Shown: piece by piece, positions 1-5,900 of the stretch
Numbering within the stretch: position 1 is the first letter of the stretch
How the letters are laid out: every line of letters begins with the position of its first letter
DNA from: Paracoccaceae bacterium
GTDB lineage: Bacteria; Pseudomonadota; Alphaproteobacteria; Rhodobacterales; Rhodobacteraceae
Direction of reading: 5' to 3'
Assembly (NCBI GenBank): GCA_003565055.1
Contig: PXDM01000073.1
Location: forward strand, 1 to 6,340
DNA: 6,340 bases
Position numbers and translations under genes: made by a program
Notes under the pieces: generated by a model
Told to the model about the DNA's origin: nothing
Database searches by the model: none
Seen by the model: only the letters and a program-made list of their open reading frames with translations

Positions 1-475
1 CCCGGCGATTGTGCATGGGCTGTCACGGCATATCGGCTCCATCGAGGAAGGCAAGCGCGCGGATCTCTGTCTCTGGTCGCCCGCGTTTTTTGGCGCGAAA
101 CCCGAGATGGTTCTGATCGGGGGCTCCATCGTCGTGGCGCAGATGGGCGATCCGAATGCCTCGATCCCGACCCCGCAGCCGATGCATTCACGCCCCATGT
201 TCGGCGCTTTCGGGCGGGCGGTCGAACGCGCCGCCGTGGTGTTTGTCAGTCAGGCCGCACAGGAAGACGGGGTCCGCGATGCGCTGGGGCTCGCGAAGGA
301 CACGCTCGCCGTCGAGGGCTGCCGGGGGATCACGAAATCCGACATGCGGCTCAATGACGCGACCCCACAGATCGACGTTGACCCCGAGACCTATGAGGTG
401 CGCGCCGATGGGGTGCTGCTGACCTGCGAGCCCGCCTCCGAACTGCCCTTGGCGCAGCGCTATTTCCTCTACTGA
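1..475 (+). CDS. ureC: Urease subunit alpha, C-terminal part (5' end outside window)
   Basis: Partial gene: the reading frame is open from base 2 and ends at TGA 473-475, giving the last 157 residues of a protein that is normally about 567-570 residues long. UreC is the catalytic subunit of the nickel enzyme urease, which hydrolyses urea to ammonia and carbamate in the cytoplasm. The visible part has the family's C-terminal landmarks in order: HIGSIEEGKRADL, the WSPAFFG segment, MGDPNASIPTPQP followed by RPMFG, the FVSQAA segment, a TYEVRADG segment, and the near-invariant ending LAQRYFLY. The nickel ligands, the carbamylated lysine and the flap Cys-His lie upstream of the window and cannot be checked. 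The region shows no frameshift. The downstream genes are urease accessory genes, which confirms the identity. The ATG and GTG codons inside this stretch are internal, not starts. Confidence 0.97.
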   Translation, partial: PAIVHGLSRHIGSIEEGKRADLCLWSPAFFGAKPEMVLIGGSIVVAQMGDPNASIPTPQPMHSRPMFGAFGRAVERAAVVFVSQAAQEDGVRDALGLAKDTLAVEGCRGITKSDMRLNDATPQIDVDPETYEVRADGVLLTCEPASELPLAQRYFLY

Positions 476-525
476 GTGCGGCGCGCTGTGATGTTTCTGC
501 ACCGCAGCAAAACGTGAACAGGCCG

Positions 526-555
526 TTGGTGCCGGAAAGGTATGATTCATGTTAT
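526..555 (+). promoter_or_regulatory. Possible weak internal promoter between ureC and the small ORF
   Basis: The spacer after ureC is less GC-rich than its surroundings. It contains TTGGTG (526-531) and, 18 bases on, TGTTAT (550-555), a loose sigma-70-like pair. A better -10-like hexamer, TATGAT (541-546, five of six consensus bases), lies in between but has no good -35 at the right distance. If real, it would let the small ORF and ureEFG be transcribed apart from ureDABC. This rests on weak hexamer matches only. Without a promoter, the spacer would simply be read through from upstream. Confidence 0.2.
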
Positions 556-597
556 CGTGGCAAAAGGGAGGTATCTGTCCGCCAGATGGAGATGCCT

Positions 598-831
598 ATG
601 ACACTTCGTCCCGCAAATTCCCCGCTCAGCCCGGATCAATCCAGGCAGTTGGACTGGTTTCTGGCCAGCTGTGGCATGGGTTGCAACCTTGCCACGGGAC
701 GCTCTGCTGCTGAAGCCGAATTTGCCCGGCTCGACGCTTTGCCCGACGGGGCGCTGCGCGCGATGGGGCTGTCACGCGGGGGCCTGCCGGCCCATGTCTA
801 CCGCAGATTATTTTCAAGAGGTGCGATATGA
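598..831 (+). CDS. Small DUF1127-like protein between ureC and ureE
   Basis: Short ORF of 77 residues if started at ATG 598, which has GGAG (588-591) six bases upstream. In-frame alternatives are ATG 586 and ATG 592; GTG 514 would add 28 residues but has no visible ribosome site. The C-terminal half, from EFARLDALPDGALRAMGLSR (residues 41-60) to the AHVYRRLF segment (65-72), resembles the short arginine-rich DUF1127-type motif common in Rhodobacterales: an acidic 'L-x-x-L-x-D' helix, then 'GLSR', then a short basic helix. The N-terminal half has a C-x3-C pair (Cys25 and Cys29 in CGMGC). There is no signal peptide or membrane segment. It is not a standard urease gene. Its stop overlaps the ureE start (ATGA, 828-831), so translation is probably coupled and the gene belongs to the operon. 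DUF1127 proteins are often small RNA-linked or stress-related, but no function can be assigned here. I am fairly sure it is a gene and only moderately sure of the family. Confidence 0.7.
   Translation: MTLRPANSPLSPDQSRQLDWFLASCGMGCNLATGRSAAEAEFARLDALPDGALRAMGLSRGGLPAHVYRRLFSRGAI
818..823 (+). promoter_or_regulatory. Ribosome binding site of ureE inside the upstream ORF
   Basis: GAGGTG lies four bases before the ureE ATG at 828 and is formed by the AGA-GGT-G codons at the end of the small upstream ORF. It decides the ureE start and, with the ATGA overlap, suggests that ribosomes ending the small ORF reinitiate on ureE. Confidence 0.6.
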
Positions 832-1313
832 ATGACCTGCCCCCCCTGCGCCGCCTGCTCAAGACCGCGCCCGGTCGCTGTGACGGCGCGGTGATCCTCG
901 ATTATGACGCCCGACTTGTGCGGCGCAAACGCCTGCAGACCGCCGAGGGGCGCGGTTTCCTGCTCGATCTGGCGGAAGTGACCAATCTCGATGATTGGTG
1001 GGGGTTCGAATTGGAAGATGGCACCACGCTGGAAATCGTGCCCGCAGATGAGGCGCTCGTCGAGGTCAAGGGCGATCTCGCGCGACTCGCCTGGCATATC
1101 GGCAACCGCCACACGCCCTGCCAGATTGAGGAGACCCGCCTGCTGATCCGCCATGATCACGTGATCGAAGCAATGCTCGCCCAGCTTGGCGCGCGGCTGC
1201 GCAAGGTCACCGGCCCCTTCACCCCCGAAGGCGGCGCGTATGGTCATGGGCGCACGATGGGGCATGATCACGGCCCTGCTGACAGCCACGCGCATGCGCA
1301 TCACGCCCATTGA
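828..1313 (+). CDS. ureE: Urease accessory protein UreE, nickel metallochaperone
   Basis: Protein of 161 residues, a normal length for UreE. It is a cytoplasmic dimer that carries Ni2+ and hands it to UreG during assembly of the urease active site. The N-terminal peptide-binding-like domain covers about residues 1-75. The nickel-binding domain follows, with the family motif IGNRHTP (91-97), where His95 corresponds to the conserved inter-subunit nickel ligand. A Cys (Cys98) follows directly where many homologues have a hydrophobic residue. Residues 138-161 form a His-rich tail with eight histidines (140, 146, 148, 154, 156, 158, 159, 161), typical of UreE proteins that store or buffer nickel. 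The start at ATG 828 overlaps the stop of the preceding small ORF and has GAGGTG four bases upstream. ureF begins three bases after the stop, consistent with one operon. Confidence 0.96.
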   Translation: MNDLPPLRRLLKTAPGRCDGAVILDYDARLVRRKRLQTAEGRGFLLDLAEVTNLDDWWGFELEDGTTLEIVPADEALVEVKGDLARLAWHIGNRHTPCQIEETRLLIRHDHVIEAMLAQLGARLRKVTGPFTPEGGAYGHGRTMGHDHGPADSHAHAHHAH

Positions 1314-1316
1314 CGG

Positions 1317-1955
1317 ATGCTCACCCCTGCCGCCCTGACCCTGCAGCACTGGCTGTCCCCGGCTTTCCCGACCGGGGCCTTTGCCTATAGCCATGGGCTT
1401 GAACAGGTCATCGCGCGAGGTGAGGTGCAGGACGCCGAGAGTTTCGAGGCATGGTTGCAAGACATCCTGTGTTTCGGGACGGGCTGGCAGGACGCTGTGC
1501 TGATCGCGCTGGCGCTTGATGACGGTGCGGATTTCGATCAACTCGACGCTTTTGCGCTGGCCCTGCAAACTTCGGCAGAACGCCTGCAGGAAGCGCGCGA
1601 ACAGGGCGCGGCTTTTGCACGCACGGTCACGCAGATCACCGGGCGCCCCCTGCCCGCGCGGCTCTTGCCCATCACTGTGGCCGAAGCCGCAGCGCCGCTC
1701 GGCTTGCCGCGCGAGGTGGTGATTGCGGCCTATCTGCAGGCATTCGTGACCAATCTCGCAACGATTGCCATCCGCCATGTGCCGCTCGGTCAATGCGACG
1801 GTCACCGCGTTCTGGCGCAGGTCTTGACGCAACTGCCCGAACTTGCGCAGGATGCAGCCTTCGCGCGGATCGAAGACCTCGGCAATTCCTGCTTCGGGGC
1901 CGATCTCGCGGCGATGGAACATGAAACCAAGGATGTGCGGCTGTTTCGGACATGA
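1317..1955 (+). CDS. ureF: Urease accessory protein UreF
   Basis: All-alpha protein of 212 residues, close to the usual 210-230. UreF binds UreD/UreH on the apo-urease and recruits UreG. It is thought to control UreG GTPase activity and form part of the path by which nickel enters the active site. Family landmarks are the N-terminal SPAFPTGAFAYSHGLE (residues 14-29), AFVTNL (142-147), the RHVPLGQCDGHRVLA segment (153-167), and the C-terminal AMEHETKDVRLFRT (199-212), which corresponds to the conserved 'MRHETQ..RLFRS' ending that contacts UreG. The start ATG lies three bases after the ureE stop, in the same frame, and has no clear ribosome site of its own, so expression probably depends on coupling to ureE. 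There is no sign of truncation. Confidence 0.95.
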   Translation: MLTPAALTLQHWLSPAFPTGAFAYSHGLEQVIARGEVQDAESFEAWLQDILCFGTGWQDAVLIALALDDGADFDQLDAFALALQTSAERLQEAREQGAAFARTVTQITGRPLPARLLPITVAEAAAPLGLPREVVIAAYLQAFVTNLATIAIRHVPLGQCDGHRVLAQVLTQLPELAQDAAFARIEDLGNSCFGADLAAMEHETKDVRLFRT

Positions 1956-1980
1956 GTGCCGCCGCCTTGGACAAGACAGT

Positions 1981-1987
1981 GAGGTGA
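1981..1987 (+). promoter_or_regulatory. Strong ribosome binding site of ureG
   Basis: GAGGTGA in the 36-base gap after ureF is a seven-base match to the anti-Shine-Dalgarno region of 16S rRNA and lies four bases before the ureG ATG (1992). It is the best ribosome site among the accessory genes seen here. It suggests that ureG is translated independently of ureF, perhaps at a higher level. Confidence 0.7.
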
Positions 1988-1991
1988 GAGC

Positions 1992-2618
1992 ATGGCAAAC
2001 GGACCTTTGCGCGTGGGGATTGGCGGGCCTGTGGGCGCGGGCAAGACGACACTGACCGAGAAGCTCGCCCATGCGCTTGCCCCGCAATGCTCGATGGCGG
2101 TGATCACGAATGACATCTACACGCGCGAGGATGCCGAAGCGCTGATGCGCGCACAAGTCCTGCCGATGGAGCGAATTCGCGGGGTGGAAACCGGCGGTTG
2201 CCCGCATACGGCGATCCGCGAGGATGCAAGCATCAATCTCGCGGCAGTCGCTGATCTGACCGCGCGCATCCCCGATCTGGACCTGATCCTGATCGAATCG
2301 GGGGGCGACAATCTGGCCGCGACCTTCTCGCCCGAACTGGCCGATCTGACGATCTATGTGATCGACACGGCGGCGGGACAGGATATTCCGCGCAAACGCG
2401 GGCCGGGGCTCACGAAATCGGACCTGCTGGTGGTCAACAAGATCGACCTCGCGCCGCATGTGGGCGTCGATCTCGCGCAGTTGGAAGCCGATACCCAAGC
2501 CGCCCGCGGCGCGCGCCCCTATGTCATGGGGCGAATGCGCGAGGCGGCGGGAATCGACGCGATCATCGCCTTTCTGGAGCGCGAAGGCGGTCTGGTGCTG
2601 CGCGCGCCCGCGCTGTGA
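1992..2618 (+). CDS. ureG: Urease accessory protein UreG, nickel-loading GTPase
   Basis: Protein of 208 residues, the usual length, of the SIMIBI-class GTPases related to HypB. UreG binds GTP and Ni2+, dimerises, and within the UreD-UreF-UreG complex releases nickel into apo-urease upon GTP hydrolysis. Visible motifs are the P-loop GPVGAGKT (residues 12-19), TNDIYTREDA (39-48), the metal-binding Cys-Pro-His (70-72) within ETGGCPHTAIREDAS, IESGGDN (101-107, Walker B/switch region), and the guanine-specificity motif NKID (149-152) preceded by TKSDLLVV. All key residues expected of an active UreG are present. The start has an excellent ribosome site, GAGGTGA. The stop overlaps the GTG start of the next gene (GTGA, 2615-2618). 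Confidence 0.98.
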   Translation: MANGPLRVGIGGPVGAGKTTLTEKLAHALAPQCSMAVITNDIYTREDAEALMRAQVLPMERIRGVETGGCPHTAIREDASINLAAVADLTARIPDLDLILIESGGDNLAATFSPELADLTIYVIDTAAGQDIPRKRGPGLTKSDLLVVNKIDLAPHVGVDLAQLEADTQAARGARPYVMGRMREAAGIDAIIAFLEREGGLVLRAPAL

Positions 2619-2905
2619 GCGGGGGCGCAGGTGAAGTGGCGCTGCGCGGACGGCTGATCTGCCGCTGTGAGGCCGAGGCCGAGATCGTGCGCCGATTTTT
2701 GCCTGACCACATCGGGGCGAGCCGCGCAGAGCCGGGCTGTCTGCATTTCCGCGTTTTCCAGCAGGACGATCCCCTCGTCTGGCATGTCGAGGAACGCTTC
2801 CGCGATCATGCGGCCTTTACGGCCCATCAGACGCGCACGGCTGCGTCAGACTGGGGTCGGGCGACCGCGCAGATCGAAAGAGAGTTTCAGCTCAGCACGC
2901 ACTGA
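2615..2905 (+). CDS. Small ABM-domain (YgiN-like) protein coupled to ureG
   Basis: ORF of 96 residues with a GTG start overlapping the ureG stop by four bases. A later GTG at 2636 (residue 8) is possible, but neither start has a convincing ribosome site, so coupling to ureG is assumed. The sequence fits the antibiotic biosynthesis monooxygenase (ABM) domain, a dimeric alpha+beta ferredoxin-like fold of about 95 residues: an opening beta strand (VALRGRLIC), a helix (EAEIVRRFLPDHIGASRA), the hallmark PGCLHFRVFQQ (40-50), then a strand with WHVEERF (56-62), and a helix with DHAAFTAHQ (64-72). Relatives include quinol monooxygenase YgiN, cofactor-free oxygenases, and many proteins of unknown role, so substrate and activity cannot be assigned. 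It has no signal peptide. It is not a known urease maturation factor; its place at the end of the operon could reflect a shared promoter rather than shared function. Confidence 0.8.
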   Translation: MSGGAGEVALRGRLICRCEAEAEIVRRFLPDHIGASRAEPGCLHFRVFQQDDPLVWHVEERFRDHAAFTAHQTRTAASDWGRATAQIEREFQLSTH

Positions 2906-2915
2906 CCGCAAACAA

Positions 2916-2954
2916 GGCGCGCGCGCCGCAGTGGCCGCGCCGACCCGCCACTGC
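2916..2954. terminator. Inverted repeats between converging genes, possible bidirectional terminator
   Basis: The gap between the ABM gene and the RND gene holds a perfect 8-bp inverted repeat, GCAGTGGC (2928-2935) and GCCACTGC (2947-2954), with an 11-base loop. Next to it is the 12-base palindrome GGCGCGCGCGCC (2916-2927). Read on the minus strand, the first hairpin begins two bases after the RND stop and the palindrome is followed by TTGTTT, giving a plausible if imperfect intrinsic terminator for the RND transcript. On the plus strand no T-run follows, so termination of the urease transcript here is less well supported. Confidence 0.4.
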
Positions 2955-2956
2955 AA

Positions 2957-5900
2957 TCACTCCGCTGCGCGCAACGGCATGTCGGGCGGAAGCGGATCAT
3001 TGAGCTGCAGCGGCAATTGCACCTCGGCAGGCTCAGGCGGTACATCCCAGATCAGCTCCGCCCCCTTCACCCGCGCGAGTTTGCGCGTCAATTCGCGGTC
3101 ACGCCGCAGGGACGACTCCGCGCCAGACAGGCTGCGCCGCAAGCCCATGACACTGCTATAGGCCCCTTTTTCGACCCAGACCCGCAATGCCAGCAGCGCG
3201 GGCGTCAGCATCAGCGTCAGGATCGTCGCGACGCCAAGCCCGAAAACCACCGCCGTGGCGAGTTGCTTCCACCAGAGCGCTGTCGGGTTGTCGATCGAAT
3301 AGCCGCCATTGGCGAAATCGATCGACAAGCCCAGCATCATGGGCGTGAGCCCCGCCATTGTGGTGATCGTGGTCATCAGAACGGGACGTATCCGCGCCTC
3401 GACTGTGCGGATGATCGCCTCGATCCGGGGCATGATGCGCGCGTAATTCTGATAAGTGTCGATCAGAACGATGTTGTTGTTCACCACAATCCCCGCCAGC
3501 GCCACGATCCCTGTGCCCGTCATGATCACCGAGAAGGTCTGATCCATCACCAGCATCCCGATCAGCACCCCCGCCGAAGACAGGATCACGGCCAGAAGCA
3601 CCAGAACGGCGTTGTAAAAGCTGTTGAACTGCGTGAGCAGGATCACGAACATCAGACCCAGTGCCGCGCTGAACGCCACGGTCAGGAATTGCGTGCTTTC
3701 CTCCTGATCCTGCTGCTCGCCAGTCCATTCCCAACCAATGCTCGCGGGCAGTGGCTCTTCCGCGTCCAGCCACTGTGTCAGCGCGTCGATCCGCTCGGTT
3801 GCCGTGATCGGCACCTGCCGCCAGTCATTCGCAGCGATCTCGGCAAGCGTCTCTTCAGCGCGACGGAACTCTGGCGTGCCGGGTTCATTCTCACGCAGCA
3901 CCACCTCGGCGCGCGGCACGACGCGCATCGTTTCGCCCGCGCGGTCCACGAGCCGCACCAGCCCCGAGCGCACATCCGCTTTCACATCGTAGAAGCGCTG
4001 TTGGTTCACACGGTCGATCTGCCCGCGCGACGCGACAGTTTCGGAGGTGATGAAATTCGAGAGCGGTACGAGGCCGAAATTCGTCTGCACACGCAGGGTT
4101 TCCAATGTCGACAATAGCCGGTCACCCTCGGGCAAGCGCACGCGGATGTCGATTTCCTCATCCGAACTGTCGACCCGCATCGTGTCAAGCAGCAGACCGC
4201 GGGTCACGAGTTGCACCATGCCACCGATGGTCGCCACATCCGCCCCGAAACGTCCGGCCATTTCAGTATCCACGTTGATCTGCCAGTCGATCCCGGGCAC
4301 AGGCCGCGTGTCTTCGAGATCGAACAATCCCTCGGTTCGCGCCATCCGGGCAAGAACGATCTCGACCGCCTCATCCAGCGTTTCGAAATCAGAGCCGGTC
4401 AGCCGAAGATGGACGGGTTTCGCGCTCGCGGGGCCACCGGAAGCGATCAGGAACTCGGTAAAGATCCCCGGCAATTCGTCGAATTGTGCCTGCAACCGAT
4501 CGAGGATCGCAGAGCCGCGCAAAGCCGGATCGCCCTGACGGTCGCGCCAATGCGCAAGCTCGAACTGGATCTGGCCTATGGAATCGCGCGGCGGTCCCTG
4601 CCCTGCGGTATTGGTGTTGAGCCCACCCTGCCCGCCAAACGCGAAAACCGAGGCGATACCAGGCTCATCCAGCGCAATCCGTTCGACCTGACGCACCAGA
4701 CGATCCTTCTCGGGCAGGGAGAGATTGCCGCGCGCGCGCACGTAGATTATGCCCTGTTCCGGCTCGGTTTCGACGAAGAACTCAACACCGCGATTGTTCT
4801 GTCCGTAATATTGGAACACCCCCATTACGAAGGCCATCACTGCGACCACCAGCACAACAGGCATGAACGGGTTGCCGACAAAGAGCCGCGCGACATGGCC
4901 TGCGGGCGAATAGGCCCGCCCCGCGCGGATGCGCTGCGGCTTTTTCTCGGGTCGCAGGGCGCGGAACCCGGTGGACATGCCGATGGCAGCGATGGCCATC
5001 AGCGCCGCACCCGGCAGCATCTCGACCACTGATTGCGCCGCAGAGGCACCGCCTGTGAGATAGCCGGGATTGATCATCATCAATGCGCCAAGCAGCATCA
5101 GCGCGACGAAACTCGCGGCAAAGAGCACGCGCAACACCCAGGGCAAGCCGCGCAAGGCATCAGAGGCTTGACCAAGCCTGCGTGCAAGGCGTCCGGTGAT
5201 CCCGCCCATGACCGGCAGGAAGATCAGCGCCACGATCAGCGAGGCCGAGAGCACGAAGATCAGCGTGACCGGCAGCATGCCCATGAACTCACCCGCGACA
5301 CCGGGCCAGAAGAGCATCGGCAGGAACGCACAGAGCGTTGTGCCGGTCGAGGCGATGATCGGCCAGAACATGCGCTGCGCGGCCTTGACATAGGCTTGCA
5401 TCGGGCCGTCGCCCTCTGCCAGTCGTTTGTCGGCATATTCCACCACCACAACGGCACCATCGACCAGAATCCCCACTGCGAGGATCAGTCCGAACATCAC
5501 GATATTGGACACGGCGACGCCCATGACGCCCAGAAGGATGAAACACAACAGGAACGAGGCCGGAATCGCGAACCCCACCAGCAAGGCCGAGCGTGCGCCC
5601 AGAGCGGCCAGAACCACGATCATCACCAGCGCGATGGCGGTCAGCACAGAGCCTTCGAGCTGGGTCACCATCTCGCCAGTCTGGATCGAGGTGTCGAGCG
5701 CCGGGGTCACGCGGATTGCGGCCCGCAACTCCTCAGACCAGGTGGCGCGTTCCTCTTCGATGGCGGCGCGCACATCGGCAGTGGTGTCGATCGCGTTGAA
5801 ACCGCGCCGCATCACCACCTGAATGGCAAGGTTCTCGTCACCGTTGAAGCGCGCGGTCCCGGTGCGATCCGCAAAGGTCTGGCGGATCTCGGCGAGATCG

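Noticed and set aside
188..550. Minus-strand ORF opposite the end of ureC
   Set aside because: It lies mostly antisense to certain ureC coding sequence, and I see no recognisable domain.
514..597. N-terminal extension of the small ORF from GTG 514
   Set aside because: There is no ribosome site before GTG 514, the extension has no recognisable motif, and ATG 598 has GGAG at good spacing. It remains possible but is less likely.
1254..1311. Repetitive-looking CAT/CAC/GCG run at the end of ureE
   Set aside because: It is explained by the His-rich coding tail of UreE, not a DNA repeat or CRISPR element.
798..2498. Open frame of 566 codons on the minus strand, opposite ureE, ureF and ureG
   Set aside because: ureE, ureF and ureG all lie in the same plus frame and this ORF is the codon-aligned antisense of that frame. 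Stops there need TTA, CTA or TCA codons in the real genes, which are rare at this GC content. The protein is rich in His, Arg and Gln, has no domain, and the three sense genes are certain.
2667..3161. Plus-strand ORF overlapping the ABM gene and running into the RND gene
   Set aside because: It is out of frame with the ABM gene, is Arg/Ser-rich low-complexity sequence, and crosses both the convergent gap and the end of the RND gene.
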